Notes: generated from the sequence alone by a model not told the origin. Positions 26,042 through 35,980 are shown, counted from the first letter of the stretch. The stretch is DNA of 64,000 bases from Sinorhizobium chiapasense (GCF_036488675.1 NZ_CP133149.1:62001-126000); one strand, 5' to 3'. Made by a program: numbers and translations.

Positions 26042-27233
26042 GTTGAATCTCCTTCATCGCTTCGGTGACCGGGTCGTCATACATGGCGCTGAAATCGAGG
26101 TCCTGGCGCACGTAGACAAAGATCCGCTCGCCTTGGCTGACGCTAATGGTGGGAGGAATACGCAGGTTTTCGCTCAACGCCTGGTTCGCCATGTCCGAGA
26201 AGGTCTCGGCGATGGTTTCGCGGGCGAGCTCCTCGCCACGTTGTGCCTCGCTGTTGTTGTCGCCGAACGCCTCGTCGCTTCCGTAGCCAGTCAGAAAGCT
26301 GGCACCGGCGCCGACGACCGAAAGCATGATTGCGGAGCCGAACCGCTCGCGCCACTTGTTGTCGACGTGGCCGGTCAAGCCCGAGCGCCCCAAGCTATCT
26401 GTGCCGATGGAGTTAAGGCGCACCGACACGCCGTCATCGCGAATGAGCCGGGTCCAGATGACGAAAATGCGCTTCTGTCCGCGGGTAATCTCGGACTGGT
26501 ATTCGCCTATGAGGCGCGTTCCGGTCGGGATGAGGACGCGCCTCCCGTCGAAGGAATAGACGTCCTGTGACGTGATCGCACGAATCTGGCCGGGCAGATC
26601 GCTGTTGATTGCGGTCTCGAGGATGCCGGGGATCAACGTTCCTTCCGGTATCATGGCGTCGATCCGTTCGATCTGCCGTGCCTTTGCGCTCCGATCGGCG
26701 AGACTCGAGGCCGCAGCGAGGTACTTGCTGTTACGGTCTTCGCCGGCAACGCTGAGCCCGGAATCGACTTCGCCTGGAAAACCTCCGTTGCCGCTGCCAT
26801 TGCCTTTCTGATCAAGCGAGATCAGCCCTGACTTATAGCGTTCGGGAAACTCTTCGACAGGCGCAATCTCGGGCGTGGCTTCAACGACCTCTGGTGGCGG
26901 TGGAACGTTGAACTCCGTGGTATCGGCGGGCTCTTCTTCAACTGGCTCCGGAGGAGGGGGCAGATTGATGACCGCAGGCTCTATTTCCGGCTTCGGCTCT
27001 TCTTGCTCACGCACGAACGACGGCGGCCGGAAAGTGGTCGTCTGAAACTCTTCGTCGCTATCCGCGACGTCGCGCGGCTTTTCTCCTGCCGTGGCAAGCA
27101 CGAAATAGGCGGCGACAGCGCCCCCCAGAAGTAGGGCAGCCATGCCGATGGTTTGATTCCGTCCAGTGTTCCTGTTGCTGACGGCCGTCTCATCGGCGGC
27201 CGTCATGGCCTCAAGTTCAGGGCTGCGCTTCAT
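26022..27233 (-). CDS. virB10: VirB10 core-complex protein
   Basis: A 403-residue protein that spans both membranes. It has an N-terminal helix (TIGMAALLLGGAVAAYFVLA), a proline-rich periplasmic linker (residues about 75-125, NLPPPPEPVEEEPADTTEF) and the C-terminal TrbI/VirB10 beta-barrel domain with GTLIPGILETAINSDLPG, RVLIPTGTRLIGEYQS and the antenna region RSGLTGHVDNKWRERFGSAI. It forms the channel with VirB9 and the VirB7-like lipoprotein. The start shares one base with the virB9 stop (TAATG). Confidence 0.96.
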   Translation of the reverse strand: MKRSPELEAMTAADETAVSNRNTGRNQTIGMAALLLGGAVAAYFVLATAGEKPRDVADSDEEFQTTTFRPPSFVREQEEPKPEIEPAVINLPPPPEPVEEEPADTTEFNVPPPPEVVEATPEIAPVEEFPERYKSGLISLDQKGNGSGNGGFPGEVDSGLSVAGEDRNSKYLAAASSLADRSAKARQIERIDAMIPEGTLIPGILETAINSDLPGQIRAITSQDVYSFDGRRVLIPTGTRLIGEYQSEITRGQKRIFVIWTRLIRDDGVSVRLNSIGTDSLGRSGLTGHVDNKWRERFGSAIMLSVVGAGASFLTGYGSDEAFGDNNSEAQRGEELARETIAETFSDMANQALSENLRIPPTISVSQGERIFVYVRQDLDFSAMYDDPVTEAMKEIQRERRRR

Positions 27234-28042
27234 TAGTTGCCGCTCCTCCTACGTTTCGTCGCCTTGGTGTCAGGAGCCGGACCGAGAATGGCAGGATCCG
27301 GAGCGCCGAAGTCGGGCTTGCGAAGGTTAAAGATGCAGGTCCACTGATTGCCCTCGCGCAGCGTGTATTGCGTCGCGACACCATCGACGACGATGTACTC
27401 GCCCTCCTTCCGAAAATTGCGCAGCGTCTCGGAAAAGTCGGCCTGGACGGCAAAAATCGCCGGCACCCGGCTGCCGAACTTGAAGAAGGTCTTTTTCCCG
27501 TCGTCGAAAATCACCAAGGGCTTCAACGCCGCGTCACCGGAAAACGAATAGTCGATGTTGACGTTGGCCTTGTCGACATTCGACATGTTCGGGTAGGCCG
27601 CCCGGTACTCAGCCTCCTTGCGGAGCGCGGCATTTAGATCCTTCTCGGGATAGACGAAGCGGATCCCGAACACCTGCTTGCCATCTGACGGAGCATGGTC
27701 GTTGAGCTCGAGGAAATAGATCCTCTTGCTGGTCACAACATTCATGTTGGTGGCGACATTCTTTGCGATCGGCTTCACGAACAGAATGTTGCCCTTCTCG
27801 GAAGGGGCAACCTGCCAACTGTCGGTGTCGCCAAGCGAGATCGTTTCGAACTTTTCGTCCTCATCAAAGATGATCATGGTGGAGATGCCGTAGGTGGCAG
27901 AGACCTTCACCACGTTATTGGACTGATAGACGACGCTGGTCACGCGCGAATCGAGGCTGCCCGGGCGAGGTGCCTGCGCAGCATGGGCGTGAGTCATCAT
28001 CGCGGCCGCGCAGGCCGCGGAAAGCAGGAGGCGTTTGATCAT
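27233..28042 (-). CDS. virB9: VirB9 core-complex protein
   Basis: A 269-residue periplasmic protein with a signal peptide (LLLSAACAAAMMTHAHAA). It carries the VirB9/TrbG domains: SRVTSVVYQSNNVVKVSATY at the N-terminal side and the C-terminal lobe with FDDGKKTFFKFGSRVPAIF and VVDGVATQYTLREGNQWTCI. It sits in the outer-membrane core complex. It overlaps virB8 by four bases. Confidence 0.95.
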   Translation of the reverse strand: MIKRLLLSAACAAAMMTHAHAAQAPRPGSLDSRVTSVVYQSNNVVKVSATYGISTMIIFDEDEKFETISLGDTDSWQVAPSEKGNILFVKPIAKNVATNMNVVTSKRIYFLELNDHAPSDGKQVFGIRFVYPEKDLNAALRKEAEYRAAYPNMSNVDKANVNIDYSFSGDAALKPLVIFDDGKKTFFKFGSRVPAIFAVQADFSETLRNFRKEGEYIVVDGVATQYTLREGNQWTCIFNLRKPDFGAPDPAILGPAPDTKATKRRRSGN

Positions 28043-28734
28043 TCCTCTCCTCCGGGCGTAACCGTCTCTTGATCGCGACGGTAGTTGTAGACCTGGAAGC
28101 CCAAGGGGTTCTCAAAGCGCCATTCGTTCGTTGCCGGCGTGTCCGTATAGCGATAGCGAACGACCGAGATATAGTGACGAACGATGGAATCCGTGTCCGA
28201 TTTTTCGGTCGTCGAAAACCGGATCAAGGCCGTGCTCGCATTGGAGAAGGTGACGGACTTGATGTCGACCGTGACCTTCTTGTTCTTGCCGAGGACCTTT
28301 GCGGGATTGTTGGGATTTGCCGCACTGTAAAGCTCCTGCAGCTCGCGGGCCGCATCATCAGTGGAGAGTAGGGCGGCGATGCCGAAATTCTGCTCAATCG
28401 CGAAGGGGTCGTAGCCTTCGCGAGATCGGATATAGCGCACGACATTCGCTTGGGTGACCGCCTGTTGGTCGGTCAGCTTGGCAGACCGGGTCAGGCCGGT
28501 CTTCACCTCCATATAGCCGGTGTTCTTGTCGACCTCGACGATGTACGGCTCAAAGGTCTTCAGCGGAACGAGCATCACCAATGCCGTCAGCGACAGCAGG
28601 GTAATCGCGCCGAATATCATCGTGACGAACCATGCGAGCGAGCGCGATCGCTTGGCTTTTTTGACGATCTCCTGTTCCCAACGATCGCCGTCCTGAAAGT
28701 AGCTCCGAAGAGCTGCGTCATTCGTTTCTGCCAT
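28039..28734 (-). CDS. virB8: VirB8 inner-membrane assembly factor
   Basis: A 231-residue bitopic protein. A cytoplasmic N-terminus is followed by a single helix (FVTMIFGAITLLSLTALVML) and the periplasmic NTF2-like VirB8 domain (KTFEPYIVEVDKNTGYMEV, DTDSIVRHYISVVRYRYTD, ENPLGFQVYNYRRD). It nucleates channel assembly. Two copies of the motif TAAGGGCTAGA sit directly before its ATG. Confidence 0.95.
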   Translation of the reverse strand: MAETNDAALRSYFQDGDRWEQEIVKKAKRSRSLAWFVTMIFGAITLLSLTALVMLVPLKTFEPYIVEVDKNTGYMEVKTGLTRSAKLTDQQAVTQANVVRYIRSREGYDPFAIEQNFGIAALLSTDDAARELQELYSAANPNNPAKVLGKNKKVTVDIKSVTFSNASTALIRFSTTEKSDTDSIVRHYISVVRYRYTDTPATNEWRFENPLGFQVYNYRRDQETVTPGGEE

Positions 28735-28738
28735 CCGT

Positions 28739-28762
28739 TCTAGCCCTTACATCTAGCCCTTA
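28739..28762 (-). promoter_or_regulatory. duplicated TAAGGGCTAGA motif before virB8
   Basis: On the minus strand two copies of TAAGGGCTAGA lie 13 bases apart, the nearer one 4 bases before the virB8 ATG. The same 11 bases precede the SNase-like gene at 36081, 2 bases before its ATG. It may serve as a ribosome-binding leader or be a control site; the sequence alone does not decide. Confidence 0.4.
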
Positions 28763-28772
28763 TTTTCGCGCC

Positions 28773-29801
28773 TCAGCGAGGCATGCTGTTGCCGCTAATG
28801 CGGTTCTGCATCGCTTCAGCAGCGGCGTTGCGAATGTTGGTTCTCATGCCTTCCTGGGTCCGTGCCCTGGCTTGCATCCCGGCATTGCCGATTGACCCCG
28901 CCAGACGTTGCCCGCCTGACAGGGCGGATATTGGTGCCGATACGCCTGCAAATCGGCCGACGGCGCGCGCTACGTTGCCGATGCCGGCGGCCACGCCACC
29001 GGTAATGCCCTGCGCGAGAACCTGAATGTTGAAGAGGACAAATGCGCCTGCGGCGCAGAGGAGCAGGAAAGCGGAAATGTCGCTAAGCTGAAGTTCCCGC
29101 TGGTTTGCAGCGCTCGTGACCTTTGTCAGTTCCGGGTCCATCGCTGAGATCAGGAATGCAGCCACGACGTAGACGAATAGTGGGATCAGCGCATACATCA
29201 GCACCTGCTGGAACCAGGCGACGCCCATGCCTCTTGTCTGTTGGAAGAGCATGCAGCCGATGAAGATAGGTGCGGTCCCGATCAGCACCCACATCATCAC
29301 CTTGGCAAGGAGTAGGATCGCCAGAGCCACTGCAATGAAAACCGCCACTGCAAGCATGATCAGAAAACCGATCATGGACGGGAGTACCGCGAAATAACCG
29401 GACTGTTCCGCAAAGGCAGAAGCGGCCTCGTTTGCCGTTTTCCAGATCATCGAAAGGCCGTTTGTCGGCTCTGTGATGCCTGTCCCGGTGGCGGTCAGGA
29501 TCGCCCGGCCCACATCTTCCGGAGTGTTATTCAGCCAGGAATAGAAAAGAGTGTTGAAGTAGTCCCACTCCCTGACCAGCGCCAGAATGATCAACATACG
29601 GGCCACGCGACCAATGATCTCGCTGACGCTGATGCGGGCCGTTCCCATGAAGAGTTGGAGCCCGTAGTATCCCACATATGCGATGAACATGATGGTGAGC
29701 AGCGGCACGATCTCATCGCCGACAATCCCATAGGCTTGCTCAGCGAAATCCGCGCCTGTCTGTTCAATTCTGTCGAGCAGATCGCCCAAGAAATCGTGCA
29801 T
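28773..29801 (-). CDS. virB6: VirB6 polytopic inner-membrane protein
   Basis: A 342-residue VirB6/TrbL protein with at least five hydrophobic helices, for example IVPLLTIMFIAYVGYYGLQL, MIGFLIMLAVAVFIAVALAI and LFVYVVAAFLISAMD. It includes the conserved LIGTAPIFIGCMLFQQTRG block. It forms part of the inner-membrane translocation pore. The C-terminal ~70 residues are Gly/Ala/Arg-rich and probably cytoplasmic. Confidence 0.93.
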   Translation of the reverse strand: MHDFLGDLLDRIEQTGADFAEQAYGIVGDEIVPLLTIMFIAYVGYYGLQLFMGTARISVSEIIGRVARMLIILALVREWDYFNTLFYSWLNNTPEDVGRAILTATGTGITEPTNGLSMIWKTANEAASAFAEQSGYFAVLPSMIGFLIMLAVAVFIAVALAILLLAKVMMWVLIGTAPIFIGCMLFQQTRGMGVAWFQQVLMYALIPLFVYVVAAFLISAMDPELTKVTSAANQRELQLSDISAFLLLCAAGAFVLFNIQVLAQGITGGVAAGIGNVARAVGRFAGVSAPISALSGGQRLAGSIGNAGMQARARTQEGMRTNIRNAAAEAMQNRISGNSMPR

Positions 29802-29816
29802 CGTTGCAAATTGTCC

Positions 29817-30026
29817 TTATTCAGCCGCGATTGCCTCGATTGCCGCCAGGGCGGCCGCTGCATCACCATTGACGCTCATCATCGGTCCGCATTCCTGGCG
29901 AGGATCCGGCGCGTAAGAAGTTAGATTGGCAGGTCTCTTGCAGGGTGCGGTCTTCTCCTTGGCCGCCGTACCGCAGCCGGCGAGGCCGGCCGCGATTAGG
30001 ACTAAAAACAGAACCCTTGCCGTCAT
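29817..30026 (-). CDS. VirB7-like small lipoprotein
   Basis: A 69-residue lipoprotein: MTARVLFLVLIAAGLAGC has a lipobox (LAGC), followed by a short Cys-containing tail. Its place between virB5 and virB6 and its size match VirB7 or TrbK/Eex entry-exclusion lipoproteins; sequence alone cannot choose. An upstream GTG at 30044 overlapping the virB5 end is an alternative start. Neither has a strong ribosome-binding site, so coupling to virB5 is likely. Confidence 0.75.
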   Translation of the reverse strand: MTARVLFLVLIAAGLAGCGTAAKEKTAPCKRPANLTSYAPDPRQECGPMMSVNGDAAAALAAIEAIAAE

Positions 30027-30033
30027 GGTGATT

Positions 30034-30735
30034 TTACTGGTCACTGTAGGAGAGCGCCTTCTTCGAGTTGGAAATGTCCGTCAGACGCCGCTGGTTATCG
30101 GCTTGGAGCGAAGACACGGCGCCGTTCATGACGCCGATCAGCTCGTTGATCGTCAGGCCTGCCTGGACCTGAAGCTGTGTGTTCTGATCGATGGAGCCCT
30201 TGATGTCCTTGGCTTGGCCGATATTTGCGCCCGCCTGCTCGAACGAGGTGCGGCGCGTCTGGACGGCTTGCTGCGAGCCAGTCACGAGCGCCGCTACACC
30301 GAGAACGGTGTTGACCATCTCTTCATACGATTTGTCGCCCGAAAACGAGCTGCCTGCCTGGCCGGACAGGTTCTTCACCAATTGCAGGCCGTTGATGAAG
30401 TTCGTTGCCACCTTGGCAACATCGCCGCCCATGCCGCCGAAGTTCGGAACGCCGCCCGACATCAGGCTGTCGAAGGACGGCATTTGAGAGACGCTGAAGC
30501 CATTGCCGACGGCAAGGTTCTGCATCTGATTGGCGTCGCTACCGCGATCGCCGGTCACCGCCTCAAGAGTGTCCTGGACCGTTTTCAGGACTTCCTTGTT
30601 GGTGCCGAGAATGTCATCGGTGGTTTTCGACGTTCTCTGCGCAATCTCAAGATTTGCAGCGTCGATGACCGGGACTTGCGCGAACGCTGCGGACGCAAGG
30701 GCCACCGAGCACGCCGTTAAAATCAAACGTTTCAT
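30034..30735 (-). CDS. virB5: VirB5 pilus-tip protein
   Basis: A 233-residue exported protein. A signal peptide (LILTACSVALASAAFA) is followed by QVPVIDAANLEIAQRTSKTT, the usual VirB5 start, and a long helical body with QAGLTINELIGVMNGAVSSL near the C-terminus. It is the minor pilin at the pilus tip. ATG at 30735 is preferred over 30825, which lies inside the previous gene. Its mature N-terminus resembles that of the upstream transglycosylase. Confidence 0.9.
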   Translation of the reverse strand: MKRLILTACSVALASAAFAQVPVIDAANLEIAQRTSKTTDDILGTNKEVLKTVQDTLEAVTGDRGSDANQMQNLAVGNGFSVSQMPSFDSLMSGGVPNFGGMGGDVAKVATNFINGLQLVKNLSGQAGSSFSGDKSYEEMVNTVLGVAALVTGSQQAVQTRRTSFEQAGANIGQAKDIKGSIDQNTQLQVQAGLTINELIGVMNGAVSSLQADNQRRLTDISNSKKALSYSDQ

Positions 30736-30746
30736 GGCAGTTCTCC

Positions 30747-31835
30747 TCATTGAGCGGTCAACATCAGATCTACGTTGGCTTCGCGCTCCCGCTTCTGGAC
30801 GCAAGCCTTTTCTGTCGGGCTCCATTCAAGACCCTCGCGGGGATCGCAAACGCCGGTCGTTTCGCGGTCCGTCTCGTCGTCATCATTCTTGATTTCGCTC
30901 GTACGTGATGCGCCGGAAAGATTGCCGACATCGGCCGCACTACGAGAATTCATGAGGTCCGCCATCGTCGTGCCGAGGCGGATGACCTGGTTCATCATTT
31001 CGAGATTGGCATTACGCGCGCCGGAATTGTGATCCCAACTGTCTTGGATCGTCCCGCTGGACATTGCGCCCAATTGCTGCAGCCAAGAGGCAACGTTTCC
31101 GCTGCTTTCCCCGATCGCCTGGGATGTCGCCATCGAATTAATCGTGGAGTCCCGCATGCCGGTGAAGGCGGTAGAACCGCCACCATAATTCGCCGGAATG
31201 CTGGCAACGTCGGAGCCGCCAAAGGCAGGAAGCCACTTTCGGGTGATGTTCGCCACATACCCCTGCGTTTCCTTGAAAGGCGGGATTCCGCCCCACTTCT
31301 GGACGTTACCAGGACCCGCGTTATAGGCGGCCAACGCCAGATTGGTGTTGCCGTTGAAACGGCGAAGCTGCTGCTTCAGATAGCGCGCGCCGCCACGAAG
31401 ATTGTCTTCCATGTCATAGGGATTGACTCCGAGATCATTTGCCGTACCCGGCATAAGCTGAGAAAGCCCAATGGCGCCGACCGGCGATTTCGCACACGGA
31501 TTGAACCGGCTTTCCTGATAGACGAGCGCCATGAAGAGGCTTTCGTCGACGCCTTCTTCCTGGGCCACTCGCTTCACGAGCCCGGTAATTTCCGGGTTGG
31601 CCGTTGCAGCGGAAGCGGCGTCACCGCTGCGACCTGGACGATACATCGAGCAGGTCACGCTCTTGCTGACGGAATGACGGTCACTATCCGTCTTCTCGAT
31701 TTCCGTCGTCGTCTGGTCGCGTTTGGTGTCGGTCTCGAGCACCTTGCCGTCAAGCACCGGCACCTGAGAGTGCGCCGTTCCGGAGGCACCGAGCCACAGC
31801 GCAGAAATCACCCACAAAGCAGGACTCTTCCTCAT
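30747..31835 (-). CDS. lytic transglycosylase with VirB5-like N-terminus
   Basis: A 362-residue exported protein. After a signal peptide ([17 protein letters not shown]) it begins [20 protein letters not shown], similar to the mature start of the neighbouring VirB5 (QVPVIDAANLEIAQRTSKTT). An SLT domain follows (about 95-210): [20 protein letters not shown] with the catalytic Glu, then QLMPGTA and [18 protein letters not shown]. The C-terminal 140 residues are VirB5-like or unknown. It cuts peptidoglycan for channel assembly. ATG at 31835 overlaps the virB4 stop (ATGA) behind GGGAGAAGG. It is a second VirB1-type enzyme in the same operon. Confidence 0.9.
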   Translation of the reverse strand: MRKSPALWVISALWLGASGTAHSQVPVLDGKVLETDTKRDQTTTEIEKTDSDRHSVSKSVTCSMYRPGRSGDAASAATANPEITGLVKRVAQEEGVDESLFMALVYQESRFNPCAKSPVGAIGLSQLMPGTANDLGVNPYDMEDNLRGGARYLKQQLRRFNGNTNLALAAYNAGPGNVQKWGGIPPFKETQGYVANITRKWLPAFGGSDVASIPANYGGGSTAFTGMRDSTINSMATSQAIGESSGNVASWLQQLGAMSSGTIQDSWDHNSGARNANLEMMNQVIRLGTTMADLMNSRSAADVGNLSGASRTSEIKNDDDETDRETTGVCDPREGLEWSPTEKACVQKREREANVDLMLTAQ

Positions 31836-34291
31836 TCGGCCTTCTCCCATCCGCAAAATTCAGCGAGCCAATTTTCAGGCTCGTCGCCATATTGTTCCCG
31901 AAGCGCCGCGCACTCCTCGACGGTCTCCTTGCGGCCGGAAAGCACCTTCACGAGATCGGGCATGGCGGAGAGATCGAGCCGAGCGATGACCGAGTCATTG
32001 CCGTGCTTGATCAGGAAAGTTCGCTTTTCGGGCGGAGTGTTCTTGATGAAGTTGAATTCCTTCACCGTCAGGCCAAAGCGCTTGATGTAGCTCTCTTCGT
32101 CTGCCCGCGGGTTCGGAAAGTGAATGTTCGTCGCCGACTGCTCAATCAGCGTATGCGAAGCCTTTGCCTTGGCGATATCCGCCGCGGACTGGGTGCCGAA
32201 GCCAACAATGCCGTTGAGCTTGCGGATGGTTTTCATCTTGTCGACGATGAACGCCGAAAATGTCTCGTCCATAAGGAGCTGCCAGCCCTCGTCCATGAAG
32301 AACATGACCGGGTTTCCATCGAGCAGCTCGTCAAGGCGATGATAGAGGTACATCAGCGCCGGCGTGCGAAGATCCTCGTTGCCGAGGATGTTCGTCATGT
32401 CGAACCCAAAGACGCTGCGCCCCGAGAGAGAAAGGACGTCGTGCTGGGCGTTGAAGAGCCACGCCTTTTCTCCTTCGATCCAAGGCCGAAGGCGAGAGTG
32501 AAGGTCATTGGCATCCGCCCGCGACCGGCCTACCAGCAGCCCGGCCAAGTTCGCCAGGTTGCGCTCCGCCGCAGGTTCTTGCATCAGGCGGACGATCGCC
32601 CGCTCTAGCGTATCCTCATCTTCCTGAGTGAAGTCGCTGCGATCACCGGAGCGCAGCATTGCCTTCAGGAGGCGAAGGAGGAATTCGCGGTTTGGGCCGG
32701 TATTTTCGAGCTGCAGCGGGTTAAAGCCGGTCGGCGTTCCCGGCGACAGCACCTCATATGAACCGCCAATAGCCCTTACGAAGATTTCCGCGCCGCGATC
32801 CTTGTCGAAGAACACGGCTTTCGGCGTCGGTGAAACGCGCATCGCCTGTGCGAGCAGGAAAGTCAATGCGACCGTTTTACCGGAGCCGGTTGGTCCCGTG
32901 ACGAGGAAGTGCCCGATGTCGCGGCGATGGAAGTTGAACCAGTACGGCGTCTGCGACGTGGTTTCGAGGATTGTGATCGGCAGTCCCCAATGAGTGCGAT
33001 CCGCCTGGCCCGTCGCGAAATTGTGCATGGAGGACAGGCCGGAAAAATTTGCGCTCGACAACATCGCTTTGCGAGCAATGTAGCTGTGATTGCCGGGCAG
33101 TTGCGCCCAAAATCCCGCTTCGAGGTTCAGATCCTCGCGAAGCCAGGTGAGGTTCATGTCGGTGAGGCAAGCACCGAGTTCGGAAACGGTGCGGCTAAGG
33201 ACCGGGAGATCGCGGGAGAGGCATAGGAGCGAAAGATGGTGGAAGCCGAAGACGGCTTCCTGGTTCATCAGGCTATTGAGCGCATAGTCGATATCCTGTT
33301 CGACTGAGCTACCGGACTCGTCCGATGCCCGGATTTGCCGCTGGAGGCGGCTGATGCGCTCTTGCGCAATTGGTTTGTCGGCGATCGTGAAGGATTGCGT
33401 CAGGATGAATTCGTGGTTCACCTGCAACAGGCCATCGAGCATGCCCGGGCCGGTAAAGGGCGGATATTCCTTGATCGATAACAGCGCCCCAAAACGGCTG
33501 TCTTCGTCGACCGCCGCTTGAGCCTGCATGGTCCGCTTGCTGAAATGCAGTCGCGACGTGCCGACGTAATTGCGGATTCCCATGCGGGGCAGGCGCATTT
33601 TGCGCGGTACGCCGCAGGTCAGAATCGTATTGAAGAATTCGCAGGGCTCGGAATAGGGGTCGCCCCTTTCCTTTTCCTCCTGCCCTTCAATCTTGGCCTC
33701 GTCGTCGTTCCTGCGACGATAGGTAATGCCGAGCGCCCGGGCTCCATACTTGTGCAGATCACGCACTATGTTGCCGATCAGCTCTTCGAGCTCGGTGACG
33801 TCTTCGCGCGTTTGCTGGACCCGAGCGTCCTTGTTGGCCTTGTCGAAGATCCTCTTCAGCGTGTCGCCGACGCCAAGTGCACCCCGCATCCCAGACCGCA
33901 CGATTGTCAAGTATATTTCGTTCGTAAACATGCGCTTGTGGCGCAGCTGCCCCATGTAGCGCTTGTTCAACAGGTCACAGAATGGTTCGTCGAAGGCGCC
34001 ACCGATCTGCGTTTCGACCTCTCTCCGGATCACGGTCGACCAAAGAGAATAGCGGCTCGACCCCAAGGCACGGATCATCGTGTTCTGGACGACCGACCGC
34101 ATGTTGAGCTCAGCCTGGTCCTCCGTCTGGAAGAACAGTCCATCGAGTTTGATGACGCTTAGAAGCGAGCCGTTTTCCAGCCCGATCACTGTGTCGGAGA
34201 CGTGTCGGAGATACGGAATATGAGTCGACATGGGCCGCTCATTGCTGGCGACCCGGCCGAATCCAAGCTCTTCTTTGACGACTTTCAGCAT
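31832..34291 (-). CDS. virB4: VirB4 secretion ATPase
   Basis: An 819-residue ATPase that powers pilus biogenesis and transfer. The N-terminal VirB4 domain starts [20 protein letters not shown]. Walker A is [17 protein letters not shown] near residue 467, and Walker B is [15 protein letters not shown] near 665. The ATG at 34291 follows the virB3 stop by two bases. The longer frame to 34522 reads through virB3 in another frame and is rejected. Confidence 0.96.
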   Translation of the reverse strand: MLKVVKEELGFGRVASNERPMSTHIPYLRHVSDTVIGLENGSLLSVIKLDGLFFQTEDQAELNMRSVVQNTMIRALGSSRYSLWSTVIRREVETQIGGAFDEPFCDLLNKRYMGQLRHKRMFTNEIYLTIVRSGMRGALGVGDTLKRIFDKANKDARVQQTREDVTELEELIGNIVRDLHKYGARALGITYRRRNDDEAKIEGQEEKERGDPYSEPCEFFNTILTCGVPRKMRLPRMGIRNYVGTSRLHFSKRTMQAQAAVDEDSRFGALLSIKEYPPFTGPGMLDGLLQVNHEFILTQSFTIADKPIAQERISRLQRQIRASDESGSSVEQDIDYALNSLMNQEAVFGFHHLSLLCLSRDLPVLSRTVSELGACLTDMNLTWLREDLNLEAGFWAQLPGNHSYIARKAMLSSANFSGLSSMHNFATGQADRTHWGLPITILETTSQTPYWFNFHRRDIGHFLVTGPTGSGKTVALTFLLAQAMRVSPTPKAVFFDKDRGAEIFVRAIGGSYEVLSPGTPTGFNPLQLENTGPNREFLLRLLKAMLRSGDRSDFTQEDEDTLERAIVRLMQEPAAERNLANLAGLLVGRSRADANDLHSRLRPWIEGEKAWLFNAQHDVLSLSGRSVFGFDMTNILGNEDLRTPALMYLYHRLDELLDGNPVMFFMDEGWQLLMDETFSAFIVDKMKTIRKLNGIVGFGTQSAADIAKAKASHTLIEQSATNIHFPNPRADEESYIKRFGLTVKEFNFIKNTPPEKRTFLIKHGNDSVIARLDLSAMPDLVKVLSGRKETVEECAALREQYGDEPENWLAEFCGWEKAE

Positions 34292-34293
34292 GG

Positions 34294-34593
34294 TCACGGT
34301 CCGTAAGAGTTGGTGCCCCAAAAGCGCTTGTTGGGCGTGCGGGGCGTCTTGCGGGACGTCACCTGCATCACGTTGAGGATCCTGTTGTCCCAGGTGCAGA
34401 GCGAGAACAGGACAAGGTAAGCGACCGGCGCGATGAGCAACGCCAGGAGGTCGTTCGTTGCAAGCCAGCCGATAATGGTGACGCCGACGATCAGCACCAC
34501 CGCCATGTAGGGCACGCCCCAAAGCGTTGGGGACCGGGTTAACCCGATCACCAACGGCGTTAGAGCTGGTTTTTCGTCCTGAAACTCACTCAT
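34294..34593 (-). CDS. virB3: VirB3 inner-membrane protein
   Basis: A 99-residue protein with two hydrophobic helices (MAVVLIVGVTIIGWLA and LLALLIAPVAYLVLFSL) and the VirB3 opening LVIGLTRSPTLWGVPYMA. It ends in a basic tail. It supports pilus assembly together with VirB4, whose gene follows after two bases. Confidence 0.93.
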   Translation of the reverse strand: MSEFQDEKPALTPLVIGLTRSPTLWGVPYMAVVLIVGVTIIGWLATNDLLALLIAPVAYLVLFSLCTWDNRILNVMQVTSRKTPRTPNKRFWGTNSYGP

Positions 34594-34596
34594 CGG

Positions 34597-34935
34597 TCAC
34601 TGACCAACCGCCGAGATCATCTCGTCGACGATCGCGGGTGCGCCAAACACCAGACCGATGCCCATCACGACCGCGCCGGCCGTGAACCACGACAGGCGTC
34701 CGGCGAATGCCAGAAAGCCAAGCCCAATAACGGCGATGATCGCGAGCAGGCGACCGAACGGGCCGGTGATGAAATCAACGATCATCTGCACCGCCGTCTG
34801 CAGCGGCCCGAAGGCGCCGCCTGCACTCTGCGCCAGAGCAACATCAGCGCCCGCGACTTGGAATGCCGCCACGATGCCGAGCGTGGCTGCGAGCTTCACC
34901 GCCTGAGACTTCCTCGTTTGCATCTCAAATTGCAT
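34597..34935 (-). CDS. virB2: VirB2 major pilin
   Basis: A 112-residue prepilin. The long signal region ends ADVALAQSAGG. The mature part has two hydrophobic helices joined by a short GR-rich loop (LLAIIAVIGLGFLAFAGRLS, then AGAVVMGIGLVFGAPAIV), as in T-pilus pilins. ATG at 34935 is preceded by AAGGAGAGAAAC. The virB3 ATG follows its stop after three bases. Confidence 0.92.
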   Translation of the reverse strand: MQFEMQTRKSQAVKLAATLGIVAAFQVAGADVALAQSAGGAFGPLQTAVQMIVDFITGPFGRLLAIIAVIGLGFLAFAGRLSWFTAGAVVMGIGLVFGAPAIVDEMISAVGQ

Positions 34936-34946
34936 GTTTCTCTCCT

Positions 34947-35921
34947 TCAAAAGTGCATGACACCGCCGACAAACTTGCCGGTCTTCTTCACGGCGATGAC
35001 ACCGGCGTCGCCGCTGTCACTCGCATCCGAGACCGCCTGCGGAGCGGCGGCCGGCCTGGCCCTGCCTTTCGCCGACGGCATTGGCAGCCCGAGCTGGTAG
35101 TTCACCACCTTGGCGACGTATCCGACTGTTTCCTGGAACGGCGGGATGCCGCCGTGTTGGTAGATCCGCTGCTCGCCGCTGTTGTAGGCAGCGGCGACCA
35201 AGAGCGTGTTCTGAAACTCATCAAGCAGAAACCGCAGGTACTTCATCCCGCCCTCAATGTTCTGAGCGGGATCACAGATGTCCTTAACGCCGAACCGCGC
35301 AGCCGTAGCAGGCATGAGCTGCATCGGTCCGCGCGCGCCCTTTGGGGAATTGCGGCTTTGGTCAAAGCCGCTCTCCGCCCAGGCGATGGCCGTCGCGAAG
35401 ACTTCATCGACGCGATATTTGCGCGCCGTCTGCACAACCAGAGACTTAACCTCTTCCGGGCTGAGCGGAGAAGGACCGCACTTATACACGTCTTTGGTGT
35501 TGTCATCGATCTGCCGAACTGAACCGATTTGCTGTACCGAGCCCATGGGAATTTGCGGTTCCCTAACCCTGTTAGGCACGGTTTCGGAAGAGGCGAAATT
35601 GCTCAAAGCTGCACCAATATGATGCAGACCCCCAAAATCACGGGGGCTTTTGTCAGCTTTGTTCTGAACCGCATCTTCCTGCTTGACTACGCCATCAGCG
35701 CCTAGCACGAACTCCTTCTCTGAGCCGCGCCAGCGCTCATCGAAGTTCGTTGCAAGCACCGCCTTGCTGTCGATAGGCCAAGTGCTTTTAGCTGTTATGA
35801 TATTCGCAGATTTCTGCCCATCTTTGGCGTAAGAAATCGGACCCCAGCTCGTGCACAAAAGGGCGCTTCCCGTCAAAGCGGCCCAGCCCAAAACGCCTGC
35901 AAATCTAGCCCTTTTTTCCAT
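34947..35921 (-). CDS. virB1: VirB1-like lytic transglycosylase
   Basis: A 324-residue exported SLT enzyme opening the type IV operon. The signal region is FAGVLGWAALTGSALLC. About 130 residues of unknown linker follow, then the SLT domain: AIAWAESGFDQSRNSPKGAR with the catalytic Glu, MQLMPATAARFGV and LLVAAAYNSGEQRIYQHGG. It opens the cell wall for channel assembly. ATG at 35921 is chosen to fit the signal peptide; 35966 (TTG) is possible. Transcription probably starts in the divergent region 35967-36080. Confidence 0.9.
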   Translation of the reverse strand: MEKRARFAGVLGWAALTGSALLCTSWGPISYAKDGQKSANIITAKSTWPIDSKAVLATNFDERWRGSEKEFVLGADGVVKQEDAVQNKADKSPRDFGGLHHIGAALSNFASSETVPNRVREPQIPMGSVQQIGSVRQIDDNTKDVYKCGPSPLSPEEVKSLVVQTARKYRVDEVFATAIAWAESGFDQSRNSPKGARGPMQLMPATAARFGVKDICDPAQNIEGGMKYLRFLLDEFQNTLLVAAAYNSGEQRIYQHGGIPPFQETVGYVAKVVNYQLGLPMPSAKGRARPAAAPQAVSDASDSGDAGVIAVKKTGKFVGGVMHF

Positions 35922-35980
35922 CGCCGCGCGCCTAACTTGCGGTGTTGTGATCGAAACGAAAACCAACTAAGCTGATGAAG

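Noticed and set aside
25394..26068. 224-codon open frame on the plus strand
   Set aside because: Antisense to virB11; no start signal and no motif.
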